A stretch of 64,000 nt of DNA from Oerskovia turbata (GTDB lineage Bacteria > Actinomycetota > Actinomycetes > Actinomycetales > Cellulomonadaceae): contig NZ_JOFV01000006.1 in assembly GCF_000718325.1 (NCBI RefSeq), positions 1 through 64,000 of the forward strand, written 5' to 3'. The position numbers and the translations under genes are program-made. Shown piece by piece: positions 30,001-46,000 of this stretch (its first letter is position 1; each line of letters opens with the position of its first letter). The notes under the pieces were generated by a model. It did no database searches. It was not told the DNA's origin and worked only from the letters and a program-made list of their open reading frames with translations.

Positions 30001-33000
30001 TCGTGGATGACCGAGGCCCCCACCGTCTCGACGGCCGCCGGGCGGTAGATGTACGCCGTACGGATGACGTCCTCCGACGCCGGCAGAGCAGCCGGGGAAG
30101 GCACGAACGCCCAGGTCCCGGCGCCGGCCGCGGCGTTGAGACGGTCCGTGAGCGTCGAGAGCGCCGCGTCCCGGTCCTTGCCGAACGCGGCAGAGTTCTC
30201 GATCTCCTGGATCGCGACCACGTCCGCGTCGAGCGCGTTGAGCGCCGCGACGATCTTCGTCTCCTGTCGCTGCAGGTTGACCGCGTTCGCGGCGCCGCGG
30301 GCGTCGCAGCCCGTGCGCACCGTGATCGGGTTGCCCTCACGGTCCGTGTAGAACTGGCAGCCGCTGAGCTGGTCGCCCGTCGTCGTGAAGTAGTTCAGGA
30401 CGTTGAACGCCGCCACCTTCACGTCACCGCCCACGGCCTCGGGGGCGTCCGTGCGCGTGTCCGCGAACGTCGCAGGCTGGACCGCGGCCGCGTTGGCCGG
30501 GGTCAGCTCGGTGACGGGCTGGAAGTTCCAGCCGTCGAATCGGTAGTCGAGCACCACGGGCGACGTGAACGTCGCGAGCGCACCGACACGCACCGGTGCG
30601 CCACCGGTCAGGTACGGCAGGGGCTTGGCCTTGTTCGCGGCGTTGTTGAAGTTGGTCGTCGCACCGTCGTCGAGCGTGACGCGGCGGGCGTTCGCGTCGG
30701 CGACCGCGGCCGCGGCCTCCGCGCTGCCCGGGCGACCGACCGACGTCGGCTGCCGCAGCGGCTCGGTGCCGCTCGCCAAACCGACCGCGCCGTAGTAGTT
30801 CGTGTCGTAGTTGTCGGCGACGACGTAGTCACCGGCAGGCTGGACGAGCATGCCCTCGAGCTTCTCGCGGTCCGCGGCGGACGCGGGGTAGGCGACGTTC
30901 GCCGGCTTGACGACCTCGGCCGGGTCCGTGAGAACCTTCCAGCCGGTCGCCGCGGGCGTGACCTGCGTCAGCCCGAAGTACTCCGAGACGACCCCCGTGA
31001 CCTCGACGTGCTGACCGACCTGCAGCGCCGTCGCCGCAGCCTTCGAGTACACGAACAGGCCGTCCGAGGCGGTGTGCGTCGCGAGGTCCAGGTCGCCGCC
31101 CGAGCCCGCCGTCTGGAGGTAGAGGCCGTCGAAGCCCCCCGTCGGGTAGGTCGCGGTCACGACACCGCGCGTCGTGACGGTCTGGCCCACGAAGGGGCTC
31201 GCGTCACCCGTGCCCTGGATCTCGGCGATGGTCCTGGCCGTACCGGGCTCGGGGTCCGGGCCGGGACCTGAGCCACCACCGCTGTTCTGCGGGGTCACGG
31301 TGCTGCTGACCGCGAAGTCCTTGGAGTTGTCGTCCGTGTCCGCACCGGCGGCACGGTTGAGCGAGCTGGGCACGGTGTTGGCCGTCCCCGCGGGAGCCGC
31401 CGCGGTCTCGAACGTGTTGGACGAGCCGTACCCCAGGAGGTCGACGACCTGCGGGTCGGCGACGACCGAGCCGGGCGTGATCGTGATCGCCGACGCCGAC
31501 CTGACCAGTGCGAGCGTCCCGTTCTGCCCCTGCGGGGCGATGGTGCCCGTCGCGTCGGGCGTCGGGAGAGCAGCGCCGTTGGCACCGTTCGAGGCGCCCT
31601 GGACCAGGTAGTAGCCACCGGCCTTGATCGTCCCCGTGAGCGGGACGACTCCGTTCGAGGCGCCCGTGCCCGTCGCGGACCGGTACTGGACCGACCAGCC
31701 CGTGAGGTCGATGTCCGCAGCCGTGGGGTTGTAGAGCTCGACGAACTTGTTGAGGTAGGGCGCGTTGGCGCTCCCACCGTTGAGGTAGGCCTCGTTGATG
31801 ACGACGGACGAGCCGTCGACCACAGCAGATGCCGACCCCGCGGCCACCGTGCTGAGCGCCGCCGTGGCGACGAGCGACGCCGACAGGGTGGCCGCGACCA
31901 CACCTCTCCTGCGTCGGGACTGATGGTGACTACCGATCACGCTGACTCCTTCGTGTCGTGGCCGGGTTCCCGGCGCGCCCGCCTCGGCGCGGGTGGCGCG
32001 TGTGCAGGCTCTGGAATCCAACAGCAGGCTGATGAACACGTGGTGTCCGGCCGGTCTCCACCGGTCGAACGCTCGTTCCCCCTGACGAACGGCTCCTGCG
32101 GCCGGGGTGCGCGACGTCGTCGTGCGCTACCGGTCGACGGGCGCCATCGCCCGTTCGACACGCACGCTATCTCACGGTGAAGACACTGCGTACCTCGAAG
32201 GGCCCCGTGCTCGCGCCGAGGGTGACGTGCCACCCGCCGAGGGTGACGTCCTCGTACCCTCGGGGGCGACCTACCGGTCGCGGCGGCGTGCAGCCTGCAA
32301 CGGCAGCAGCGACGAGATGTCCGAGCGTTCGCCCGACGCGCTGATGCGCCCGTCCGCCACGGCCTCCGCCCAGTCGACCGCACCGGAGACCAGGCCGAGC
32401 CACGTCTCGGGGTCGGTCTCGACGACGTTGGGCGGGGTCCCACGCGTGTGCCGCGGGCCCTCGACCGCCTGGACCGCACCGTACGGGGGCACCCTGACCT
32501 CGACCGCGTGGCCGGGAGCGACCTCGGCCAGCTCCTCGAGCGTGAAGCGGACGGCGATCGTGACCTCGGGGCGTCCGGCGGCACCGTCCTGCCAGGCGGC
32601 GAGAGCGGTGCGGCCGACGGCCGGGTCGGTGCGGCGACGAGGAGGCATGGGGTCATCCTCTCGCGCCGGTCGCTGAGTGCGGAGTTCTTGCGCGACTCGC
32701 CCGGCGTTTCGCGCAAGAACTCCGCACTCAGCGGCAGGGCAGGTCAGGCGAGGTCGAAAACGACCCGGCGGCGCTCGATCGACGCGTCGCGCAGCCGGAC
32801 CCGGACCCTGTCGCCGAGCGGCAGCGCAGGCCCTTCGACGCTCGCCCGGACCGCCGGGTCCGCGATCACGACCTGGCCGCGCATCACGTCCCGCGGCTCT
32901 GGTGTCGGCGCGCCGGCGCGGGCCACCTCGACGTCGACGACCACCGCGTCGAACACGTCGCCGACCCGACGCGTGAGCAACGCCGCCTCGACGATGTCGA

Positions 33001-36000
33001 CGCTCGCCCGCTCGTACGAGCCGGCGCGCTGTCCGGTCCGCGCCATGGTGCGCGGCAGCCCCGGCAGGGCGTCGCGCACCCAGACCGGCACGTCCTCGTC
33101 GGCGCACAGCGCGAGGCAGATCTCGGTACCGTAGCGGTCGACCAGACGGCGCAGGGGCGCGGTCACGTGCGCGTACTCGGCGGCGATCGCGGCGTGCGCG
33201 ACGTCGTCGGGAACCTCGGCCGGCTGGCCCGTCCCGCCGAACGCGGCGTACGACGCCCCACGGAACAACGATGTCGCCTCGTTGAGGAAGGCCGCGTGCC
33301 GCGCGCTCGCCGAGTCGAGCGTCGCAAGCAGCTCGCCGTAGGACAGGTCCCGGGGCCAGTCGATGCCGAGCGCCCCGGCGGTACGGCGCAGGCGCGCGAG
33401 GTCGCGCGGGTCCGCCGCCGGGAGCGTCCGGAAGATCCCCACCCCACCCGTCCGCATGATCCGGGCTGCCGCGATGCCGGTCAGCAGGGAGATCTGCGCG
33501 TTCCACCCCTCGACGGGCAGCGTCGAGCGGAACTCGAGCCCGAACGACCCGTCCTCGTGCGCCACGACGTCCTGCTCGGGCACGTCGAGGGAGACCCCGC
33601 CCCGCTCACGCTCGCACGCCTCGCGCAGCAGGCCGACCTCGCGCAGCAGGTCCAGCATCTCCCCGGCATCCCCCGCGTCGAGCCTCGTCTGGACCTCCTC
33701 GTACGTCAGCCGGGCGGTGCTGCGCACGAGAGCCCTTCCGACCCGGGCGCCCTCGATCTCCCCCCGGTCGTCGAGCTCCACGTGCCAGACGGCGGCAGCC
33801 CGGTCCGTGTCCGGCAGGAGGCTCGCGGCGGCCTCGGACAGCACCGCCGGATGCAGGGGCGTGCGCTCGTCAGGGCCGTAGAGCGTCATCCCCCGCTCGT
33901 GCACCTCGGCGTCGAGCGCACCTCCCGGGGTCACGAAGGCCGCAAGGTCGGCGATCGCGTACCGGACGAGGTAGCCACCGGGGCGGCGCTCGAGGTGGAG
34001 CGCCTGGTCGAGGTCCATGGAACCGGGCGGGTCGATCGTCACGAACGGGACGTCACGCAGGTCCGCGCGCCCGGCCGTGACGTCCCGCTGGGCTGCCGCT
34101 GCGGCCTCCTCGAGGACGGGCCGCGGGAACTCCGCGGGAATCTCCATCTCGTCCCGCAGCGTGGCGAGAGCGGTCAGGACGGGATCGATCGCGGGAGCGA
34201 CGGGGGCGGCGATGGGCGCGACGCGCAGGTTCCGGGTGGGCACGTCCCGACTCTAGGGCGTTCCCAGGTCCGCCGGGCGGTGCAGCCGCGCCCGGTACAC
34301 CTGCACCCCGTGACGCACGAGTGACGGCCCCGGGTCGTGGACCCGGGGCCGTCACTCGTGCGTCGGTCGCCTGCTCGCGCCGACACCGCCTGACGTGGCC
34401 GCCCTAGAGGCCGGCCGTGCCGAAGCGGTCACGCACCGCGGCGGCCTCCCCCGAGGCGGCCGACGTGGATGCGAGCTCAGAGCGCACCTCGTCGCGCAGC
34501 TTGCCCTGGTTCCTCGGGTCAGGTGCGGCAGACAGGAGGAGCTTGGTGTACTCGTGCTGCGGATTCAAGATGACGTCGTCCGCCGGTCCCCGCTCCACGA
34601 TGTTGCCACGGAACATCACGATGATCTCGTCGGAGAAGTGCCGAGCCGTCGCGAGGTCGTGCGTGATGTACAGGACCCCGAGGTTCTCCTCGCGCTGCAG
34701 ACGCGCGAGCAGGTTGAGGACACCGAGGCGGATCGAGACGTCGAGCATCGAGACCGGCTCGTCCGCGATGAGGAAGCGGGCTCCCGGAGCGAGCGCACGG
34801 GCGATCGCGACGCGCTGCCGCTGGCCTCCCGACATCTCGTGCGGGCGCTTCTCGGCGAAGGTCGCCGCAGGCGTCAGGTTGACGCGGGTGAGGAGCTCCT
34901 CGACCGCCTGGTCGAGCTCGGCGTTGGTCTTCGCCCGACCGTGGATCCGGAGCGGACGCTCGAGGTGGTGGCGGATCGAGTGGAACGGGTTGAGCGACGC
35001 GAACGGGTCCTGGAAGACCATCTGGACGTTGTGCCGGTACTTCGCCAGCGCGCGGCCGCGGTGGGCGCTCGGGGTGCCGTCGATCAGGATCTCTCCCGAC
35101 GACGGGGTCTCGAGCTTGGCGATCATGCGCGCGACGGTGGACTTGCCCGACCCGGACTCCCCGACGATCGCGATCGTCTTGCCAGGCTCGAGCGTGAACG
35201 AGACGTCGTTCACGGCCCGGAGCCGGGACCTCTTGAGACCGTTGCGGATCGTGAAGTCCTTGGTCACGTTGCGGACCTCGAGCGTGCCCATCAGGCCACC
35301 TCTCCCGTGTTGTCTTCCGAGCCCCCGCCGGACCGGACGAACGCCCCGCGCTCCCCTGTCAGGCTGGGGAACGATGCCAGGAGCTTGCGCGTGTACTCGT
35401 GCGCAGGTGCGCGGTAGATCTCCTCGGAGGTGTTCAGCTCGACGATCTCGCCCTGCAACATGACTGCGATGCGGTCGCTGATCTCCAGGAGCATGGGCAG
35501 GTCGTGCGTGATGAAGACGACCGCGAAGCCGAACTGCTCGCGCAGGCGCATGATCTCGCGGAGGATCCCGCGCTGGACGACCACGTCGAGTGCGGTCGTG
35601 GGCTCGTCCATGATCATGACCTGCGGGTTCAGCGCGAGGGCCATGGCGATCATGACGCGCTGCCGCATGCCGCCCGAGAGCTCGTGGGCGTAGCTGTTCA
35701 GACGGTTCGGGTCCACACCGACCAGCTCGAGAAGCTCGCGGCTGCGGTGGAGCTTGTCCTTCTTGGACATCCCTGGACGGTGGGTGTCGAAGACGTCGAA
35801 GAGCTGGGCCCTGATGCTGATGACCGGGTTCAGGGAGTTCATCGCCCCCTGGAAGACCATGGAGACCTTGTCCCAGCGGAACGTCCGGAGCGCGTCCCCC
35901 GAGAGTGCGGCCACGTCGATGTCGTGACCGTCCTTGTCGTGCAGGACGATCTCGCCGCTCGTGCGGAGCGCGGGCGGCTTGAGGAGCTGGTTGAGGCCGT

Positions 36001-39000
36001 ACGCCAGCGTCGTCTTGCCGCACCCGGACTCGCCGGCCAGGCCGAGGATCTCGCCGCGGTGGAGCGTCAGCGAGACGTCCTTGACCGCCCGGACCACGGG
36101 GTTGACCTGGTACTCGATCGAGACGTTCCGTGCCGTCAGGACAGGGACCGCGTCGGGCGCTGCTCCCGCGTCTCCCGCGGGCTTCGCGGTCAGGGTCGGC
36201 GTGCTCATGCTTCCACCTTCTCGTCGTGGCGGGCCGAGACCTCGACCGGCGGACGCTTCGCCGAGGGGGCTGCTCCACCCTTCCCACGCTTCTTCTCTGC
36301 GAGCCGGACGTTCTTCACGGCCGCGGGGGCCGTCCGGAGCTTGGGGTTGATGATCTCGTCGATGCTGAAGTTGATGAGCGCCAGGCCGCAGCCGAACAGC
36401 GCGATCAGGAGGCCCGGCGGCACGAACCACCACCAGCGTCCGTAGGCCATCGCATTCTGGGTGCTGGCCTCGTTGAGGATCGTGCCCCACGTGACCGAGC
36501 CCGAGGGCCCGAGGCCCAGGTAGGAGAGACCTGCCTCGCTGAGGATCGCGAGGATCACCGCGCCCAGGAAGTTGGCCGCGAGCAGCGGGAGCAGGTTCGG
36601 CAGGATCTCGACGAGGATGATCCGGGGCGCCTTCTCGCCCGCGACCTTCGCCGCGTAGACGTAGTCCCGGCTGCGGAGCGACCGGGCCTGGGCGCGGAGC
36701 ACGATCGCGGCTCCGGCCCACCCGGTGATACCGAGGATCAGGGCGATGAGCAGGAGCGAGCGGGACTCGAGGTAGGCCGAGATCACGATGATCAGCGGCA
36801 GCCCCGGGATCACGAGCATGATGTTGGTGATGAACGAGAGGATCTCGTTGGTCCAACCGCCCACGTAGCCCGCGATGATGCCGAAGGCCAGGGACAGGAC
36901 CATCGCGATGACGCCGGCGAGGAGACCGACTGTGAGGGACCCCATGCCGCCATGAGCGACCTGGGCGAAGATGTCCACGCCGATGTTGTTGGTGCCGAGC
37001 CAGTGCTCGGCGCTCGGCGGGAGGTACTGCTCGTTCTTGGTGGAGGTCGGGCTCTGGCTGAAGAACGGCGCCACGACCGAGAAGAGGATGATGCCGAGCG
37101 TCAGGACGAGCCCGACGACCAGCTTGCCGGAGCGACGAGGAAGCATGGCCCGCAGGCCCCGCTTGGGCGCGGCGCTCGTCTGGACGGGCTCACCGGCGAC
37201 GACCGACTCGGGCGAGGCGATCGGAACGTCCGGCACGAGCCCACGCGTCGTGTTCTGAGGGGGGAGACCGTCGACCACGACCGATCCGGCCGGGGCTGCG
37301 TCCGAAGACGGGGTGACGGTCTCGGCGTCACGGGTGTCGTCAGCCATTGTTGCGCGTCCTCGGGTCGATGATGCCGTTGATCAGATCCATGAGGAAGTTC
37401 GCGGCGAGCACCACGACGGTGATCACCAGGAACGCTCCCTGCATGAGGGCGTAGTCCTTCGCCTGGACCGCCGTGAAGAGGAGCTTGCCGATTCCGGGGT
37501 AGCTGAACGCCTGCTCCATGACCACGGACCCCGCGACCACGAAGCCCAGCGCGATGCCGAAGCCTGTGACCGACGGCAGGACCGCGTTGCGGGTCGCATA
37601 GGTCGTGGCGACGCGCATCGGACGAAGGCCCTTGGCCTCGGCCGTGGTGACGTAGTCCTCCGCGAGGGTCGACACCATCATGTTGCGCATCCCGAGGAGC
37701 CACCCGCCCATGGCGGACAGGACGATCGTGATGGCGGGCAGGGTGCCGTGGTAGATCACGCTGCCGACGAACGCCCACGACCACTCGGGGCCGTTGTCGA
37801 ACATGAAGATGTCGTAGCCGCCGACGATCGGGAACCAGCCCAGCGACACGGAGAAGACGGAGATCAGAACCAGGGCGAGCCAGAAGTAGGGCACCGCCTG
37901 GAGGAAGGTCGACGCGGGGATGATGTGGTCGACCCAGGTCCCGCGCTTCCAGCCGACCCAGGCGCCGCCACCGACGCCCAGGAGGAAGGCGATGATCGTC
38001 GCCAGCCCGACGAGGCCCACCGTCCAGGGGAGGGCCTCGCCGAGCAGCTCGTCGACGGTGGCCGGGAAGTAGACCACCGAGGTACCGAAGTCACCCTTGA
38101 AGAGGTTCCCCCAGTAGGCGAGGTACTGGTCCCAGAGCGACGCGTCGTCACTGCCGAAGAGGAGATCGATGCTGTTGAGCATCCCAGGAGTCAGTTCGCC
38201 ATTCCTCCGCAGAAGCGTATCGATGTAGATCTGCTTCGGGTCGCCGGGTATGGCCCGGGGAAGAATGAAGTTGAGCGATACAGCGGCCCAGAGGGTGACC
38301 ACGTAGAACGTGATCCGCCGTGCGAAATACCTCATGCGATGGACTCCTTGTTGCTCCGAGCTCCTCTTCGGCAGGACGACATCAGCTGTTGGACTCGAGC
38401 TTCGAGAGGATCACGCCGTTGCTGATGGTGGCCCACGACGGCGGGAACGCGTACATGTCACCCTCGACGGGCCAGCCCGTGTAGTCCTTCGTGTTGACGA
38501 ACGACATGGTGGGGTTCACGACCAGCGCGATGTACGGGAGGTCGCGGACGATCTCCTTCTGGACCGTGGCGTACGCCTCCTGCTTGGTCGCCTCGTCGTT
38601 CGTCGCCGCGGCCGCGGCCACCGCGTCGTCGACGAGCGGGTTCGAGTAGCGCGGGAAGTTGAAGCGGCCGGCCTCGATCGTCTCGCCCACCGGCGTCGTG
38701 TACTCGGTCGTGAGCCACTGGCGGTAGATCGCGAACGGGTCGTCGAGCGAGGTTCCCGTGATTCCGCTGATCATCATCTGGTAGTTGCCGGCCGTGCGGG
38801 CGTCCGACATCTCCTGCTGCGTGATCTTCACGTGGTTGATCTGGACACCCGCGTCGAGCCCCTGCTGAGCGATCAGGTCGCCGGCTGCGTTGTGGTCGCT
38901 CCAGCCCTCGACGGAGATGAGCTCGATGACGAGCTTCTGGCCGTCCTTCTCGTAGATGCCGTCCGCGCCCTTGACGTAGCCGGCAGCCGTGAGGACCTTG

Positions 39001-41303
39001 TCGGCCTCCGCGACGTTCGCCTCCTGCGGGCTCTCCTTCTCGATCTCGTCCGAGATCCAGCGGTCGTCGCGACCGAGGAGCGCGAGCGAGGGCGACGCCA
39101 CGGCCGCGTGACCGGAGAACGCCTTGTCGTTGATCTCGCCGCGGTCGAGCAGCAGGTTGACCGCTTCACGGACAGCGAGGTCGGTCTGGGGGCCCACGCA
39201 GCCGAGCGCGGCGTTCATGCAGGACATGATCGTCGTCGGGTCCTGCGGCGTGTTGAGGAGGGAGAGCTGCCCCTTCTCCGTGATGGGGGTGGGGTCGGCG
39301 ACGAACATCGTCGTCCAGTCGATCTTGCCGGTGGCCAGGAGGTCCTGGGCGCTCTGGTTCTTGTCGAGAGCGAGGTAGCGGACCTTCTTGAGCTTGGGCG
39401 CACCGCCCCAGTAGTCCTCGTTGGCCACGACGGTGTAGGTCGCGTTCGAGATGGTGTCGAGGATGTAGGGGCCCGTGCCGACCGGCTCGTCGTTGGTGAA
39501 CGTGATCTTGTCGGCGACGTCCTTGTAGATGTGCTCGGGCACCATGAGCGTCGTGCCGAGGATCTGCACCGCGGTCGTGAACTGCGCGCCGTTGAACGTC
39601 AGCTTGACCGTGGACTCGTCGACCTTCTCGGCCGTGTTGAGGTAGTCACGCTTGGCGGTCTCGTTGGTGAACGAGAAGATGACGTCCTCGACCGTGAAGG
39701 GCTCACCGTCCGTCCACTCGACGCCCTCGCGGATCTTGATGGTGAGCTCGGTGCCGTCCTCGGACCACTCGTAGGACTCGCCCAGGCGCGGCGTCGGGTC
39801 GCCGGCCTCTGCCCGGTTGTAGAAGAAGAGCGGCTCGTAGATCGCGCCGTTGGTCACGTGCAGGGGGTTCGGTGCGTAGGGGTTGAAGTTCGCGACCATG
39901 GGCGTCTGCGTCCCGGCCCACACGTTGAGGACGCGGCTGCTGTCGCCGCCACCCTCGGTCTTCTCGCCACCGGAGCTGGAGCAGCCGGCTGCGAACATCG
40001 TCACACCGGTCGCCAGGGCGACCACCGTGAGCAGGCGCTTGCGCGCCACGCTTCGAATCATCATTGGTCCTCTCGAGTCGTCAACGCGTCGTCACGCTGA
40101 TCGGCCGCTCGCCACCGTGCGAGCTCGTGGCAGGAACACTAACGAATCCCGGACGGCGTTCCGACCAATACAACAGGAAAGTTACCTAAATGAAATATCG
40201 CCGACTCCACGAAGCCCAGGAACCGCTAGATCCTGCGGATCTCGGTCAAGTCGGAGGTCTTGCGCGCGGTGCGCAGTGCACAACGAATCCACACCGGCGG
40301 GCACGCTCGTCCGTCACGCGCCCGCCGTGGGAACGCTCCGACGACGCCCTCCCGGGAACCTCCTAGAGACCCGCGAGAGCCTCGTCCACCGCGGCCCGCG
40401 CCGCACGGGCGACCTCTGGGTCCGTGACGTCGTAGCCGGCCCCTCCCCCGCCGCCGGGGCCGCCGTCGTCGGGCAGCGTGCGCTTGGCCGAGAGGTGGAC
40501 AGCGTCGACGCCGGCACCGACGAGGACCGCGATGTCCTGCGGCCGCACCCCGCCGCCCGCCTGGATCTGCACCCGACCGGCGGCACGGGTCGCCATCGCG
40601 CGCAGACGCGCCACCCCGTCGATGCTGCTCGGCGCCCCTCCGGAGGTGAGCACGCGGGTCACCCCCAGCCCGGCGAGCTCGTCGAGCGCCGCCAGGGCGT
40701 CCTCGACGACGTCGATCGCCCGGTGGAACGTCACGTCACGCCCACCCGCGGCCGCGACGAGAGCACGCACCGCGTCCGCGTCGACGCGCCCTTCAGGCGT
40801 GAGGGCGCCGATCACGACGCCGGACGCCCCCGCGGCCACTGCCGCGCGGACGTCGCGCACCTGCACGTCGAGCTCTGCCGCGCTGAACACGAACCCGCCC
40901 GGGCGCGGCCGGACCAGGGGGTGCACCTCGACGGGCACCCCGCCCCCCGCCACCTCGGCCGCAGCGGCGACCGCGGCCTCGACGAGCCCGATGCTCGGCG
41001 TCAGCCCGCCCGTCGCCCCGAGCGCCGCGCACAGCTCGACGCGGCGCGCGCCGACCTGTGCGGCGACCCGCACGCCGTCGGTGTCCTGAACTGCGATCTC
41101 GAGGGCGACCTCGCGTGCCATGTGGGGATGCTCCTTGGGTCGGGGGCGGCACGCCGCAGCGCGCCGGTGTCAGCGGTCAGCGTAGACCCGACGGCGCCCC
41201 GTGCGCCCCCGGCACACTCCGGCGCCCCGTGCGCCCCGTGCGCCCCCGGCCCCCGGCACCCCGGGGGCGTGCCGAGCGGCACCGCCCCTCGGGGACGACG
41301 TCA

Positions 41304-43028
<1,725 letters not shown>

Positions 43029-46000
43029 TCAGGTGCCCGACGGCGCCGCTCGCGCAAGGTGGTCCGGTGCGGTCCGGGCGGTGGGAGGGCGTCCGCGGAC
43101 GGCCGGTGGACGCGCATCGAGGACCAGGCGACGGCGGCGACCACGGCCGCGCCCACCGCGCCGGAGACCACGAGGAGCCACATCGTCGGAGCCTTCTTCC
43201 GTGCCCGTGCCCGGCGCACGCGAGGGGCCGCCGGACACTTCCAGCCTAGGACGTGCGGGAGCCCTCTGCCAGGGTGCCTGGTCCTCCCCGCCCGCCCGGA
43301 GAGCAGCCGCGGGTCAGCGCGGGGCCATCCGGATCCCACCGTCGAGGCGGATCACCTCGCCGTTGAGCATGGGGTTCTCGACGATCGAGCGCACCAGGCG
43401 CGCGAACTCCTCGGGCCGGCCGAGGCGTCGCGGGTGCGGCACCTGGGCAGCGAGCGACTCCTGGGCCTCGGGCGGCAGGGACGCCATCATGGGCGTGCTG
43501 AAGATGCCGGGCGCGATCGCCATGACCCGGATGCGCCGGTCCGCGAGGTCGCGCGCGAGCGGCAGCGTCATCGCGGCGACCCCGCCCTTGGACGCCGCGT
43601 AGGCGGCCTGGCCCACCTGACCGTCGAACGCCGCGACCGACGCGGTGTTCACGATCACGCCGCGCTCCTCGGGCTCGTCGCGCACCTCCCCGCCCCCGTC
43701 ACCACCGGAGCCCCCCAGCGCGACCATGCGCTCGGCCGCGAGCCGCGCGACGTTGAACGTCCCGACCAGGTTCACGGTCACGACCTTCTGGAACGACGCG
43801 AGGTCGTGCACCCCGCTCTTGCCGAGCACGCGCCGCGCGAGCACGATCCCGGCACAGCTCACCGCGACGTGCAGCCCGCCCAGGTCGGCGGCGGCGTCGA
43901 GGGCGCGGGAGACGTCGTCCTCGTTCGTGACGTCGGTCGGCACGAACCGGGCCGCGTCGCCCAGGGCGTCCGCGAGCGCCTGACCGGGCGAGCCCGCCAG
44001 GTCTGCGACGACGACGCGCGCCCCGGCGCCGACCAGCTCCTCGACGGTGGCCCGCCCCAGGCCCGAGGCCCCTCCGGTCACCAGCGCGACCTTGCCCGCG
44101 ATCTCCACGTCCCACTCCTTCGTCGACGCCTCCGGGCAGCGTAGCCCGGGGGTGAGGTGGTCCGCAGGGCCGGGCGCCGTCGTCGGGCTGGCCGAGCGTG
44201 CCGGGCGGGGTGGCGCGAGGATGAGGCATGCTGCTCGCCGAGGTCGCCGCCACGTCCGACGCCGTCGCCGCCACCCGCTCGCGCCTCGCCAAGCGTGCGG
44301 CGTTGGCCGATCTGCTGCGTCGGGCCGCGACGGGCGAGGCCCGGTCGTCAGGTGACGACGTCGAGATCGTCGTGTCCTACCTCGCGGGCGAGCTGCGGCA
44401 GCGGCGCACGGGGCTCGGCTGGGCGTCGTTGCGCGCGCTGCCCCCGCCCGCCGAGCTCCCGACGCTCACGGTCGAGGCGGTCGACGCGACGTTCGAGGAG
44501 ATGGCGGCGCTCTCGGGTCCCGGCTCGGACGCTGCCCGGTCCGCGGCGTCCACGGCGCTGTTCGCGGCGGCGACCGAGCGCGAGCAGCCGTTCCTGCGCG
44601 GCCTGGTCGCGGGCGACCTGCGACAGGGCGCGCTCGACGCGCTGGTCGTGGACGCGGTCGCGGAGGCTGCGGGCGTCCCGGTCGACGCGGTGCGTCGTGC
44701 GGTCATGCTGCGCGGGGCGACGGGTCCGGTCGCGCGCGCAGCCCTCGAAGCACCAGGCCCGACGGCGGCGCTCGCCGCCCTGGCCGGGTTCGGCCTCGAG
44801 GTGGGTCGCCCCGTGCGACCCATGCTCGCGCAGTCGGCCCCCGACGTGGCATCGGCGTTCGACAGGCTCGGGGTGCCGCCCGGCGCGGACGACCCGGGCC
44901 ACAGGGTGTCGGTCGACGTGAAGCTCGACGGCATCCGCATCCAGGTCCACCGGGACGGGGACGAGGTGCGCGTGTTCACGCGCTCGCTCGACGACATCAC
45001 CTCGCGCGTCCCGGAGATCGTCGCGGATGCGCGGTCGCTGGCCTCGGAGCGGTTCGTGCTCGACGGTGAGGCGCTCGTCGTCGGGCCGGACGGGGTGGCC
45101 CGGCCCTTCCAGGAGACGGCCGCCCGGTCGGCCACACGCGACGCCCCCGCGGCGAGCGGAGCGGACGAGACCGCGCTCGCGGGGGCGCTCGCGCTCCGCC
45201 CGTACTTCTTCGACGTGCTGCACGCCGACGGCGACGACCTGATCGACGCCCCGCTGCACGAGCGTCTCGACGTGCTCGACCGGGTCGCGGGGTCGTTCAC
45301 GGTCCGTCGTCTGACGACCGCGTCCCCCGGGGCCGCCGAGGAGTTCTTCGCCGAGGCCGTGCGCGAGGGACAGGAGGGCGTGGTCGTGAAGTCGCTCGAC
45401 GCGCCGTACTCCGCCGGGCGCCGCGGAGCCGGGTGGGTCAAGGTCAAGCCGCGGCACACGCTCGACCTCGTGGTGCTCGCGGTCGAGCGGGGGTCGGGGC
45501 GCCGGACGGGGCTGCTGTCCAACATCCATCTGGGCGCCCGCGACCCGTCGACGGGTGGCTTCACGATGCTCGGCAAGACGTTCAAGGGGATGACCGACGA
45601 GATGCTGCGCTGGCAGACCGAGCGGTTCCGCGAGCTCGAGGCCTCGGACGACGGCTGGACCGTGACGCTGCGGCCCGAGCAGGTCGTCGAGATCGCGTTC
45701 GACGGGCTCCAACGCTCCACGCGGTACCCGGGCGGGCTCGCGCTGCGCTTCGCGCGCGTGCTGCGCTACCGCGACGACAAGTCCGCCGACGAGGCGGACA
45801 CGATCGAGAGGGTCAGGGCCATGACCGACGACCGCGCCGCCACCCCACCCAGCGACCTCACGCCGCGCATCGGCAAGGTCGCGACGCGCGAGCTCGCGCA
45901 CCACGGGTACACGCGCTACGAGGACCTCACTCGCGCGACCACCACCGAGCTGCTCGCGATCCACGGCGTCGGGCCCCGGGCGATCCGCATCCTGGGCGAG